A stretch of DNA of 23,763 nt, taken from JAGOUU01 sp964387745 (GTDB taxonomy: Bacteria; Pseudomonadota; Gammaproteobacteria; JAGOUU01). The notes under the pieces are model-generated. The model worked only from the letters and a program-made list of their open reading frames with translations. It was not told the origin of the DNA and searched no databases. This document shows positions 7,217-15,291 of the stretch, piece by piece. Positions within the stretch are counted from its first letter, which is position 1. Each line of letters begins with the position of its first letter. Both the position numbers and the translations under genes were made by a program. The stretch spans positions 1-23,763 of the forward strand of contig CAYLXL010000035.1 in assembly GCA_964387745.1 (NCBI GenBank), written 5' to 3'.

Positions 7217-8236
7217 CTAAGCTTTTCTAAATAATCTCGGTAATCTTTGAAACAGATGAATAAGTAGAGCTAGAGACAAGATGATACTAGCTATATAGGG
7301 AAAACTTTGGCCAACGTTGTAGACCGCTGCAAGTACGGTTACATATTGATTATTCTCTGTATAAAAACTAGATTGATAAAAAGTATAGCCTTTATACCTC
7401 AATGGCCGATTCATACTTATTGTACCTTGCCAAAGCTTATCTTTGCTTGGCTGTAATACAGTAACATTAGAACTATACTCTTTAGCAATATTAGTACCAG
7501 GATGAAGTTCTTCATTGAATTTATTCAATTGAATACTAAAAGGTAAGTATGTTCTTTGATGCCGGAATTCTAAAGTATAATTTTTATTATTAATTGAGTA
7601 TTGCTGAATGCTATCAATATTTAAGTAATGCAATTTATTATTGATTTTTAGTTCTAGGATAGGATGAGCTTGCTCATTATCTTTGGGTTTAGATAAAAGC
7701 TTAGGTTGGTTATTGACCAGCTCACAATGCGCACATATGTTGAGAACTTCAAAATGGTCTAAAAATAATTGATTAGTTGCAGGTTTATTTAAGTTAATTA
7801 TTTTTTGAACACTCTCACTCAAGTTGGTAATAACTAATTCAGTTTGGTGGTAATCACTTATATAATTGACAGAGCTATTCTGAGCAATGTCCATATACCC
7901 CTCATAGCTATAATGAGCAGTTAAGAATCCACCTAGAAGCAAAAAAAGGCCACTAATATGGGTAACTAAGCTGCCAATATTCTGCAAGCGCCAGTTATCC
8001 AAAACTAGCTTAGATAGTAAACTTATAAAAATTAAAGTCAAAACTGTATAAGTGCCAGGCAGGGGAATAAAGCCAAACACATAGAAAAAATAGACTGAAA
8101 AATAGGATTGTTGGGCATAATATAAGCCTAGTTGCTGCTCAGCGATGGTGCCCGCGACCAATAACAGCATCAACCACAAGATAAGGTAGAAAAATATGTC
8201 GCTACGCGCGAAAATTCGGCATAATTTCAATAGCAT
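7217..8236 (-). CDS. resB: ResB/CcsB-like cytochrome c biogenesis protein
   Basis: This is the partner subunit of CcsA in System II; it is thought to present apocytochrome and carry part of the haem channel. The 339-residue protein has three N-terminal membrane spans (about 14-33, 60-75 and 88-107), a periplasmic domain, and a last span at about 310-330. A conserved-looking histidine lies in the third span (LVTHISGLFLLLGG). The domain includes the ResB-type RPLRYKGYTFYQSSF near the C-terminal span. It is shorter than Bacillus ResB but similar to proteobacterial and Bacteroidetes forms. It is the first gene of the leftward operon resB-ccsA-tlpA-msrBA, and its start lies 84 bp from the divergent metalloprotease gene. 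Confidence 0.85.
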   Translation of the reverse strand: MLLKLCRIFARSDIFFYLILWLMLLLVAGTIAEQQLGLYYAQQSYFSVYFFYVFGFIPLPGTYTVLTLIFISLLSKLVLDNWRLQNIGSLVTHISGLFLLLGGFLTAHYSYEGYMDIAQNSSVNYISDYHQTELVITNLSESVQKIINLNKPATNQLFLDHFEVLNICAHCELVNNQPKLLSKPKDNEQAHPILELKINNKLHYLNIDSIQQYSINNKNYTLEFRHQRTYLPFSIQLNKFNEELHPGTNIAKEYSSNVTVLQPSKDKLWQGTISMNRPLRYKGYTFYQSSFYTENNQYVTVLAAVYNVGQSFPYIASIILSLALLIHLFQRLPRLFRKA

Positions 8237-8320
8237 ATGCTTATATTAGTTGTTAAAATAAATAGCTATATTATCATATTTATCTGACTATTAATAAGTA
8301 TTTGTATTGTTGAATTGGAT

Positions 8321-9022
8321 ATGGAATCGACTGAAATAGATGGTCTAGTTATAATCATTTTCCGTAAAAGCATCAAAAATCTTTACTTAAGAATTAAACC
8401 TCCGTTGGGTGACGTTCAGCTTACGGTCCCCAAAAGAACCTCTGTAGCTAAAATTAATGAATTCATTAGGTTAAAATTAGAGTGGATAAGAAAGCATCAG
8501 GTCGCTATTCAGCAACGTGAATATACACTAAGCAATAATTTTGAGACAGGTAACGAGATTGAGTTTCAAGGTGAAAGATATAAAATTAATACTATTTATG
8601 GTAAAGGTAGCAATAGAGTTATTATTGACCCCCTGAATAAAATTTTTAATCTCTATGTAAATAAACGAGGGGTTCTGTCTTTACGCCAAAAGATTATTAA
8701 TGAATTTTATAAATGGACGCTAGATGACCAATTATCGAATTTGATTCCAAAGTGGCAAGCTATCATCGGTGTGCAAATAAATAATTATACGATTAGAAAT
8801 ATGAAGAGTCGTTGGGGAAGCTGTAAGATAGCTGAAAAGAATATTTGCCTAAATTTACAGCTGGCTCGATCTGCACCTGTTTGCTTAGAATATGTTTTAG
8901 TTCATGAATTAGTCCATTTATTAGAACGGCATCATAATAAAAGATTCTATGGCTTTATGACTAAATACATGCCGCAGTGGAAAGATTATGAGAAATTATT
9001 AAATTTAACTTTTTTAAAATAA
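8321..9022 (+). CDS. YgjP/DUF45-type zinc metallopeptidase-like protein
   Basis: The protein belongs to the SprT-like M48-related YgjP family (DUF45). The zinc site is the HExxH in VLVHELVHLLERHHNKRF, preceded by the family motif MKSRWGSC. The N-terminal half is the family beta-rich part (LRIKPPLGDVQLTVPKRTS). Length (about 233 residues) matches. Its substrate is unknown for the whole family. ATG 8321 is chosen; a TTG at 8315 is possible, and neither has a clear ribosome binding site. It lies four bases before rlmJ, so the two are probably co-transcribed. Confidence 0.85.
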   Translation: MESTEIDGLVIIIFRKSIKNLYLRIKPPLGDVQLTVPKRTSVAKINEFIRLKLEWIRKHQVAIQQREYTLSNNFETGNEIEFQGERYKINTIYGKGSNRVIIDPLNKIFNLYVNKRGVLSLRQKIINEFYKWTLDDQLSNLIPKWQAIIGVQINNYTIRNMKSRWGSCKIAEKNICLNLQLARSAPVCLEYVLVHELVHLLERHHNKRFYGFMTKYMPQWKDYEKLLNLTFLK

Positions 9023-9026
9023 AACT

Positions 9027-9785
9027 ATGTACAGTTATCAACACCGTTATCATGCTGGCAACTTTGCCGATCTCCATAAGCATATTTGTTTATTAGCTAT
9101 AATTAAATATTTGCATAAAAAACCTGGGTCTATTTTTTATCTCGATGCTTTTGCTGGAGAAGGTTACTATGATATATCTAGTTTTGAAGCGCAGAAAAAC
9201 CAAGAATATCTATCAGGTTATGGTAAGCTAAAACAATTAGCTAATACGCACGAGTTGTTTAATGATTTAAGTAATTTAGTCCGTGACGATATAATTCCTG
9301 GCTCTCCAGCTGTGATAGCTTCGTTGCTCCGAGAAAACGACAGGGCAGTGTTTATAGACAATCATCCACAGGCTTTTGAGTATTTATATAATAATTTTCA
9401 ATATGATAAAAATATAAAGACGTATAAACGTGAAAGCTATGAGGCTGTTAATGCCTTAGTGCCATATAGAGAAAGCAGGGGGCTTATATTACTAGACCCA
9501 AGTTATGAAGTGAAAGATGAATATGAAAATATAGTTGATCTGGTTGTATCAAGTTATAAAAAAAATGCGACTGGTATCTATATGATTTGGTATCCCATTT
9601 TGGCTAATAAGAATTATCATAAATATTTATTTAATATTTTTGATAAAGTAAACAACGATAAAATATGGCATCATCAATTTGTACCAGGGAATGTAGAAGA
9701 GGGCATGATTGGTAGTGGCTTGATTGTGGTTAATATGCCGTGGTCTGTGGATGGGGAGGTTGAGGAGTGTTTTAGTGAGATCTGA
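9027..9785 (+). CDS. rlmJ: 23S rRNA adenine-N6 methyltransferase RlmJ, C-terminus short
   Basis: RlmJ methylates A2030 of 23S rRNA using S-adenosylmethionine. The family opening SYQHRYHAGNFADLHKH (3-19) is plain, followed by the SAM site LDAFAGEG (39-46). The catalytic motif IV is LLDPSYE (157-160) where the family normally has DPPY, a Pro to Ser change. GSGLIVVNMPW marks the end of the fold. The protein is 252 residues; family members are about 280, so the tail after PWSVDGEV is about 25 residues short. A palindromic repeat begins 15 bases after the stop and may have replaced the original end. Activity is likely but not certain given the changed motif. Confidence 0.88.
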   Translation: MYSYQHRYHAGNFADLHKHICLLAIIKYLHKKPGSIFYLDAFAGEGYYDISSFEAQKNQEYLSGYGKLKQLANTHELFNDLSNLVRDDIIPGSPAVIASLLRENDRAVFIDNHPQAFEYLYNNFQYDKNIKTYKRESYEAVNALVPYRESRGLILLDPSYEVKDEYENIVDLVVSSYKKNATGIYMIWYPILANKNYHKYLFNIFDKVNNDKIWHHQFVPGNVEEGMIGSGLIVVNMPWSVDGEVEECFSEI

Positions 9786-9799
9786 GTGAAAGTTACAAT

Positions 9800-9857
9800 C
9801 CTCCCTCCCCCAAATATTTTTCTGACCTCATTCTGGGAGAGGTTTGGGGTGAGGGAA
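9800..9857. repeat. Palindromic intergenic repeat (REP-like)
   Basis: An imperfect inverted repeat: CCTCCCTCCCCCAAA at the left pairs with TTTGGGGTGAGGG at the right (9843-9855), with a further TTTCTGACCTCATTCTGGGAGAGG core. The G/C-rich arms contrast with the AT-rich surroundings. Translated on the minus strand it gives an LTPNLSQ-type peptide, the typical by-product of such repeats. It separates rlmJ from the convergent glycosyltransferase and may act as a terminator region. Confidence 0.6.
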
Positions 9858-9891
9858 AATGAAGCTAATGAGATGGATAAGCAAAATCTCC

Positions 9892-10815
9892 CTAACAAAA
9901 ACTCCTCAAATACTTCACCAAATAATTCATCTTGAAAATATTCTGCCATCTTACCCTGATAGCTCGCCAATAAATCTTTCTTGCTTGCTTATATTGCTCA
10001 GCTAAATAATAACTTCGAAACAACGATAAATAGCGCAAAGATAAATAAGAGTTTTTTAAGTGTAGTACTTCACGAGGAATGTATCGCTCATCAAAAATAA
10101 TTTCCGTAAGATGGTTAACATTTATTTCTTCATTTAATAACTTATGGTTATTTCTTAGGCTGTTATTATGTTTTAGGATACTCACAGTAGAAAACGGCAA
10201 ATATTGACAATCATAATTCACAATGGCATGAGCAAACAAAGGTATGTCTTCATTAAGCTTGGTCTCTTCGCAAAATTTAAAAGTATTTAAAATTTCTTTT
10301 TTAAAGATCATGGAACCAGCAGAAAGTGAAATGCTTTTTTTAAACAAATAATCTATAAATCTTTGTTGCTTCGAAGAAGATAACTTGTCATTTTTAATAA
10401 TTTTCTTAATAACAATCTTGCCATCATTTGCCCGCACGACACTATTATGATCTGCTATCACCATGTCAGGAAGATTATGTGATTGAACAAAATCCATAAT
10501 GGTTTGCAGCGAGTTTGGTGTTAACATATCATCTGCATCTAAAAATAAAATATATTGGCCTGCGCTATTACTAATTGCTTTATTGCGGCTTTTTGCGGGG
10601 CCTAGATTTTCGTGATTGGCAAGTATTTTTATAAAGGGAAATGTAGAATATTGTTCTAAAACTTGCAGAGTATTATCAGTTGAACAATCGTCAATAATAA
10701 TAACCTCGAGCATTAAGTTTGGAGCGTTCTCTAATTGACAAATAACAGAGTCTAGAGCAAAGCTAATTAAATGCCCATAGTTATACGTAGGAATAATAAT
10801 ACTAAAACTAACCAT
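9892..10815 (-). CDS. Family 2 glycosyltransferase
   Basis: The protein transfers a sugar from a nucleotide-sugar donor, probably onto a surface glycan; donor and acceptor cannot be read from the sequence. The N-terminal GT-A fold is clear: FSIIIPTYNYGHLI, VIIIDDCSTDNT (D42/D43) and the metal-binding LDADD (92-96). The C-terminal part after about residue 200 is helical and basic (KQARKIYWRAIRVRWQ) and may bind the membrane. Length is 307 residues. It is a single gene, with no other glycan genes nearby. It is convergent with rlmJ across a palindromic repeat. Confidence 0.85.
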   Translation of the reverse strand: MVSFSIIIPTYNYGHLISFALDSVICQLENAPNLMLEVIIIDDCSTDNTLQVLEQYSTFPFIKILANHENLGPAKSRNKAISNSAGQYILFLDADDMLTPNSLQTIMDFVQSHNLPDMVIADHNSVVRANDGKIVIKKIIKNDKLSSSKQQRFIDYLFKKSISLSAGSMIFKKEILNTFKFCEETKLNEDIPLFAHAIVNYDCQYLPFSTVSILKHNNSLRNNHKLLNEEINVNHLTEIIFDERYIPREVLHLKNSYLSLRYLSLFRSYYLAEQYKQARKIYWRAIRVRWQNIFKMNYLVKYLRSFC

Positions 10816-11002
10816 AATTATTTTGAGTTAAAACTTTATAATGGTTAGTTTATCATATCAGTGAGTGACAACTGAATTTTATTTTCTTGTATGTTAGGTT
10901 TGGCTAATGCAAGAAAGATGTCTTGTGAATGTGCTGGTAGTAAGTAGTTTGTATTTGACAGAAATTTGTTACCCAGGATATACAATAATTTATAGGTCTA
11001 TT
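10816..11002. other. Intergenic stretch upstream of the glycosyltransferase
   Basis: 187 bp of AT-rich sequence between two minus-strand genes. No gene, clear promoter pair or terminator hairpin was found. Confidence 0.4.
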
Positions 11003-12029
11003 TTAACAACCAATAATTCTATCACCATAGTTTTTGCCAAGACCAAGCGCTAAATAAGTAAAGCCATTAATGAGCGTTGAACTCCCTTGTCCTGTTGCTA
11101 CAACAACATCCACTGTCCCAGCTGCATGAGCAGGATTAGTTGCTGTGACTGTCGTAGAGTTTATTATATTGATATTGCTTGCAGCTGAACCACCAAAAGT
11201 TATATCAGTAGTNNNNNNNNNNAGTAGTACCTAAAAGATCAGTTCCTGTTATGGTCACCATGATACATCCACTATCAAGACTGCTAGAAGGAGAAATCCC
11301 ACTCAAAGTTGGACCTTCTGTGATTTCTATGGCACCTGTCACAGTGTTAGTATTACTACCATTGATATTAAAATTTGTTTGGGCTACTCCTGAACTTCCA
11401 GGAACATATGTTAAGGTACATGATGCAAGTGGGGCTAGAGTTGCACACGTGTTACCAGACTCAGTCACATTGCCATCAAGTCCTGTGCCAGTAAACTCGG
11501 ACATAATATTAAGAGCAGTAATAGATGATGAAGTATTGGTAACGGTAATTGAGCCTGGAGAACCATTAGTTGATAAACTTAATGGTGAACCGGATAAAGA
11601 TATAGTCGCAGAAGGTGATGTCACTCTGGTAACTCTGATCACGTTACTATAACTAGGACGATAGCATTGCATTAGTGAGTTTTGGGCACATACTACAGGT
11701 CCGTCTACAACAGATTGAGTTAACAATTCACTATCAATACTAAGAGATAAAACACAAGAAGTATTATAAGCTAGTGTGAAAGGGTTGGTGCATATGCCGC
11801 CGCCACTGGTAATTTGCGTTATACCAGGAATCTCACGCATAACTAGAGTATGGGTTTTTCTTGATTGATTAGTTATGTTGTATTGTACAGTCGCAGTACT
11901 ATTAGGAGAAATTGAAATAGTCGTTTCCGTCAGAGGTGTAAATGTCCATAATGGTGATCCAGCTTGGATGGTACTACATGTTAGAGTAAATAAAAGCAGA
12001 ACACGTTTCGCAATAAAATTTTTATTCAT
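11003..12029 (-). CDS. Secreted surface protein with C-terminal IPT/TIG domain (gene crosses a scaffold gap)
   Basis: The protein begins with a signal peptide (MNKNFIAKRVLLLFTLTCST, cut near IQA-G). A beta-rich domain follows (SPLWTFTPLTETTISISPNS to about residue 130) of a type common in Legionella-like bacteria. A second Ig-like domain (about 135-235) comes next, and then an IPT/TIG domain starting at GPTLSGISPSS. The N run at 11213-11222 falls in that last domain. Beyond it the frame continues as DITFGGSAASNINIINST and on to GFTYLALGLGKNYGDRIIGC, stopping at TAA 11003-11005. If the shared AGTAGT on both sides of the gap is overlapped, the domain reads GTDLLGTTDITFGG in frame and the protein is 336 residues. 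It lies 9 bp after the outer-membrane protein gene, probably in the same operon. The role is unknown; adhesion or surface assembly is possible. Confidence 0.75.
11213..11222. other. Assembly gap (10 N)
   Basis: Ten N join two contigs. The flanks are CAGTAGT on the left and AGTAGTACC on the right, sharing AGTAGT. Ten is a placeholder length, since the coding frames on the two sides disagree by one base with it; they agree if the six shared bases are overlapped. Confidence 0.9.
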
Positions 12030-12038
12030 AGAATATTC

Positions 12039-12791
12039 TTAAGCAATAAAAGTTAGATTTACTAAAATTGAATGAGCGTGTAATTTTGACAGTGATAATT
12101 TTTGATTAGTATCGGCGCCTGACATGGATCCTAATTTACTTTTACCCCAATCAGAAAATTCATAGCCCAAGCCTATTTGCCAATTTTTGTCTAGAATGTA
12201 TTGGGCCCCTAATCCTAAACCATAAGTAAAACTACTGATTGTCTTATCAGCAAAATTTGGCGATGCTACAGCAGCAAAAATTGATGGGGTGTTGATAAAG
12301 CTATGTGATTTATTAAAGCCTATACCAGCTGTCGCGCTCAGCCATGGTTTAATTTGCCAATCAACATCGCCTAACAATTTCCCTTGTAGAGCAATATGTT
12401 TATGGCTGATTTCATATTTGTAAAAATAATTATTAAAAGCTGGATTGGCATCTTCCCAGACATCTCCAGTTAACTTTGTGCTACTAGTTGCCGCCATCTC
12501 TAGACCTATGTGACCAACTAATTTTGGGGCTAAAGGTTTTTGGATGCCTAAAAACAGATCGGCGGCTGATACAATCCGGGTTAGTTTATCAGCCGTGTAA
12601 GTTCTGGTCATTACAGAAGTTAAGTCCAGCGTCTGAGTTTTTCCTGGTTGTTGCAGCATAGGTCCTGCACTTAGGGTTGCTACAAATGGTTCTTTAAAGT
12701 AATCCTTAACTTTAGACACATTAAAAGAGTAGGTATTAACGCAACACATTGTAATTAACAGTAAGGGTAGAGCTTTTCTAACAACTATCAC
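12039..12791 (-). CDS. Small outer-membrane beta-barrel protein
   Basis: The protein has a signal peptide (residues 1-22, cut near TYS-FN) and a mature part rich in alternating hydrophobic strands ending in an aromatic-containing terminal strand (HAHSILVNLTFIA). Segments such as WLSATAGIGFNKSH and FTYGLGLGAQYIL, then NWQIGLGYEFSDWG, are typical of 8-stranded OmpA/OmpX-like barrels in Legionella-type bacteria. Length is 250 residues. The start is GTG 12791, with AAGGA 8 bases upstream. It precedes the IPT/TIG surface protein by 9 bp, so the two probably form an operon. A specific function cannot be assigned. Confidence 0.75.
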   Translation of the reverse strand: MIVVRKALPLLLITMCCVNTYSFNVSKVKDYFKEPFVATLSAGPMLQQPGKTQTLDLTSVMTRTYTADKLTRIVSAADLFLGIQKPLAPKLVGHIGLEMAATSSTKLTGDVWEDANPAFNNYFYKYEISHKHIALQGKLLGDVDWQIKPWLSATAGIGFNKSHSFINTPSIFAAVASPNFADKTISSFTYGLGLGAQYILDKNWQIGLGYEFSDWGKSKLGSMSGADTNQKLSLSKLHAHSILVNLTFIA

Positions 12792-12837
12792 TATGTATTT
12801 CCTTATTCTTTAGGGTATTAAGCTAATAAAGCCCATA

Positions 12838-12865
12838 TTGTTAAATAATAGTTCAATATTATAAT
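12838..12865 (+). promoter_or_regulatory. Candidate sigma-70 promoter of metG
   Basis: TTGTTA (12838-12843), 16 bp, TATAAT (12860-12865). A second TATAAT at 12897-12902 is also possible. Both lie upstream of metG in the divergent gap with the outer-membrane protein gene. Confidence 0.4.
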
Positions 12866-12952
12866 TTACGATCTATTTTTCAATCAGAAACGTAGGTATA
12901 ATTTTCGATCAAATCCTAATTATTATTTCAGTTATAAGGATAGCAATCATCC

Positions 12953-14512
12953 ATGGCTTATATTACTACACCTATCTATTATGTTAACGATGATCCGCAT
13001 ATCGGACATCTCTATACTACGCTGAGTGCAGATGTCTTGGCTCGTTTTTATAATCTTATAGGTGAACCATCTTACTTATTGTCTGGGACGGATGAGCATG
13101 CAGTAAAAGTAGTTGAGGCAGCAAGTAATAATGGTATGTCAGTGCATGAGTGGGCTGCAACAAAAGCTGCAGCCTTTGCTAGAGCATTTGGCGAATATAA
13201 TATTAAAGTTACAGATTTTATTAGAACAAGTGAACAACGACATGTTGCCGAAGTTGCAAAACGCGTAGCCGAATTATTAGAATCGGGTGATATCTATCTT
13301 GATAGTTATGAGGGGTGGTACGATAAAGGCCAAGAAGAATATATTTCAGATCATAAAGCCAAAGCAAGCGATTATGTTTCTGTTTTTAATAAAAAACCAT
13401 TAGTTCGCCGTAAAGAGCCATGTTTGTTTTTTAGGCTATCTAAATATGCTGATCAAATAAAAAAATTAATTGAGGATGATGTCTTAAAAGTAAGACCAGT
13501 CACGCGTAAAAATGAAATTTTAGCACGATTTATTGAGGGCATTAACGATGTGCCATGCTCCAGACCTCGAACTGATGAATGGGGTGTTGCCGTACCTGGT
13601 CATGAAGATCAAACTGTTTATGTTTGGATTGATGCATTATTAAATTATTTAACATCTGTAGATGTTGATGGCCGACGTGAGTTTTGGCCGCCTGATATCC
13701 AAATAGTAGGTAAAGACATTCTTTGGTTTCATGCAGTGATTTGGCCGGCGATGTTACTAGCGTTACAGAATAATACAAACAATGCATGGATCAAATTACC
13801 CAAAATAATTAAAGCTCATGGTTTTTGGGTTAGAGATGGCGAAAAAATGTCAAAGAGCATGGGTAATTTTATTTCTTTGCCAGTGCTTAATGAATACGTT
13901 GCTAAATTTGGTTTAGATTCGATCAGATTTTATTTAATGCATTCAGGCCCTAATGAATCTAGTGATGCTAATTTTAGTGATGATAATTTACTTAATGTTC
14001 ATACAACCATGTTGGCTAATACTATAGGCAACAGTTGTTCACGCGTAATAACTATGATATGCAAATATTGTAATGAACAAACGCCTAGTCATATAGTTGA
14101 TAGTGGTTTTGCCTGCAAAGAAGTTTCAGAAAGTGTTAATACAGCATTAACAGCTGCAAAAAATGGTGAAGTGCAAGCATTGATTAATGAAGCGTTAAAA
14201 ATAACCAGAATGGTTGATAGTTTTATTCAAGAAACTAGTCCGTTTAAATTAGCCAAAGAAGAATCTAATAAAGCCATAGTTGATGCAATATTATATGATT
14301 GTTTAGAGGCTTTAAGATTAGCTTCTGTTCTATTATGGTCAGTAATGCCTAATACAATAGAAAAAATGTGGCAGGCTTTTTCTTATAATGAAACTATGCA
14401 AGCATTATTAAATAAACAATTAGCGGATGCTAATAAAATATTTGCGTGGGGTTATTTGCCTGCTGGCCTGAAAGTATCAAAACTTGAGCCGTTGTTTCCG
14501 AGAGTGGAATAA
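12953..14512 (+). CDS. metG: Methionyl-tRNA synthetase, short form without zinc knuckle
   Basis: The enzyme charges tRNA-Met with methionine. Class I signatures are present: PHIGHL (HIGH at 16-19), GTDEHA and KMSKS (298-302). FFRL and the YVWIDAL motif are also typical. The region between about 125 and 165, where many MetRS have one or two CxxC zinc knuckles, has no Cys pairs (YEGWYDKGQEEYISDHK). There is no C-terminal EMAP-type tRNA-binding domain, so the enzyme is 519 residues instead of the 670 or so usual in gammaproteobacteria. This matches the zinc-free MetRS form known mainly from alphaproteobacteria and actinobacteria. ATG 12953 is chosen; AAGGA lies about 11 bases upstream. Confidence 0.92.
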   Translation: MAYITTPIYYVNDDPHIGHLYTTLSADVLARFYNLIGEPSYLLSGTDEHAVKVVEAASNNGMSVHEWAATKAAAFARAFGEYNIKVTDFIRTSEQRHVAEVAKRVAELLESGDIYLDSYEGWYDKGQEEYISDHKAKASDYVSVFNKKPLVRRKEPCLFFRLSKYADQIKKLIEDDVLKVRPVTRKNEILARFIEGINDVPCSRPRTDEWGVAVPGHEDQTVYVWIDALLNYLTSVDVDGRREFWPPDIQIVGKDILWFHAVIWPAMLLALQNNTNNAWIKLPKIIKAHGFWVRDGEKMSKSMGNFISLPVLNEYVAKFGLDSIRFYLMHSGPNESSDANFSDDNLLNVHTTMLANTIGNSCSRVITMICKYCNEQTPSHIVDSGFACKEVSESVNTALTAAKNGEVQALINEALKITRMVDSFIQETSPFKLAKEESNKAIVDAILYDCLEALRLASVLLWSVMPNTIEKMWQAFSYNETMQALLNKQLADANKIFAWGYLPAGLKVSKLEPLFPRVE

Positions 14513-14538
14513 GAAAGTGTTAAAATAAGGTCTATACG

Positions 14539-14567
14539 TTGACATTTATATTAAAATAAACCATAAT
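14539..14567 (+). promoter_or_regulatory. Strong sigma-70 promoter upstream of hairpin/terminator leader
   Basis: TTGACA (14539-14544) is a perfect -35 box. It is followed by a 17-bp spacer and CATAAT (14562-14567), one base from TATAAT. The expected transcript start is near 14574. It lies 27 bp after the metG stop. Confidence 0.75.
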
Positions 14568-14573
14568 GTTTAT

Positions 14574-14630
14574 ATCATCCTAGTGGGCATGACCTACTAG
14601 ACCCGGTTAGCCAGCGCTGCCGGGTTTTTT
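14574..14630 (+). ncRNA. Candidate small RNA or attenuator leader before the NYN gene
   Basis: From the predicted start the RNA has a hairpin CTAGTGGG-CATGA-CCTACTAG (14580-14600, 8 pairs with one G-U). An intrinsic terminator follows it directly. The transcript would be about 57 nt. The ribosome binding site of the NYN gene (AGGGA, 14637-14641) lies seven bases beyond the T-run, so read-through would be needed to express that gene from this promoter. It is either a free small RNA or a transcription-attenuation leader. I recognise no known RNA family. Confidence 0.5.
14601..14630 (+). terminator. Intrinsic terminator
   Basis: Stem ACCCGG (14601-14606) pairs with CCGGGT (14620-14625), with AGC/GCT pairing possible in the loop, followed by six T counting the last stem base. 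It ends the short leader transcript and may also end metG transcription. Confidence 0.8.
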
Positions 14631-14649
14631 AGTTTTAGGGATAGCAGTT

Positions 14650-15279
14650 TTGTCCAATAAAAAGAAAGTTCAGTGTTTTATTGATGGTTTCAATTTATAT
14701 CACGCTATCGACGATCTAAAAGATAATTCTCTTAAATGGCTCAATTTAAGACTTCTGTCTGAAGCATATATTCAAAAGTCCAAAGAAGAACTTAAAGAAG
14801 TTTTTTATTTTTCAGCTTTTGCTACTTGGAAAGAAGAGGCTTACAGACGACACAAGGCCTACGTCAAAGCTTTGAAAGCATCAGGTATTACAAATATAAT
14901 TGGTCATTTTAAAGAAAAACAAAAAAAATGCATAAAATGTGGAACAAGATGGACTGCTCATGAAGAAAAAGAAAGTGATGTAAATTTAGCTTTATACATC
15001 GTTCAACAAGCTTATGAAGATAATTATGATAAGGCTTTAATTATTACAGCTGATTCTGATATCTGCCCTGCAATCAAGATGGTCAAAAAAAAATTTCCTA
15101 ATAAAGAACTGATGGTTTTAACTCCTCCAAACAGATACAGAATTACTAGAGAGCTTAGGAACTTAGCTCAAACGCAGAGGATAAAACAAAAACATTTACA
15201 AGATAATCTATTAAAACCTTTGATCACTTTAGAAAATGGTGAAGTTATAACTTTGCCAGATAAATATAAAAAATCTTAA
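14650..15279 (+). CDS. NYN-domain (PIN-like) putative ribonuclease
   Basis: NYN domains share the PIN nuclease fold and are thought to cleave RNA with acidic residues holding metal. Conserved acidic positions are visible: D12 in FIDGFNLYHAI, D110 in EEKESDVNLAL, and D135 and D137 in IITADSDICP. A CxxC (C94, C97 in KKCIKCGTRW) sits in the middle, as in other members of this subgroup, and may bind a metal. Length is 209 residues. The start is TTG 14650, supported by AGGGA exactly 8 bases upstream. It follows a promoter-hairpin-terminator leader and lies 12 bp before tag, so both may depend on read-through of that leader. The target is unknown. Confidence 0.8.
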   Translation: MSNKKKVQCFIDGFNLYHAIDDLKDNSLKWLNLRLLSEAYIQKSKEELKEVFYFSAFATWKEEAYRRHKAYVKALKASGITNIIGHFKEKQKKCIKCGTRWTAHEEKESDVNLALYIVQQAYEDNYDKALIITADSDICPAIKMVKKKFPNKELMVLTPPNRYRITRELRNLAQTQRIKQKHLQDNLLKPLITLENGEVITLPDKYKKS

Positions 15280-15291
15280 TTTGAAACAAAT

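Noticed and set aside
9674..9970. 98-codon minus-strand frame across the rlmJ end
   Set aside because: It is antisense to rlmJ and runs through a palindromic repeat; LTPNLSQ-like peptides are by-products of such repeats.
11251..11652. 133-codon plus-strand frame in the surface protein gene
   Set aside because: Antisense shadow of a gene with signal peptide and IPT/TIG domain.
14574..14630. tRNA or known riboswitch in the leader before the NYN gene
   Set aside because: No cloverleaf, no T-loop consensus and too short for known riboswitches; kept only as a candidate RNA.
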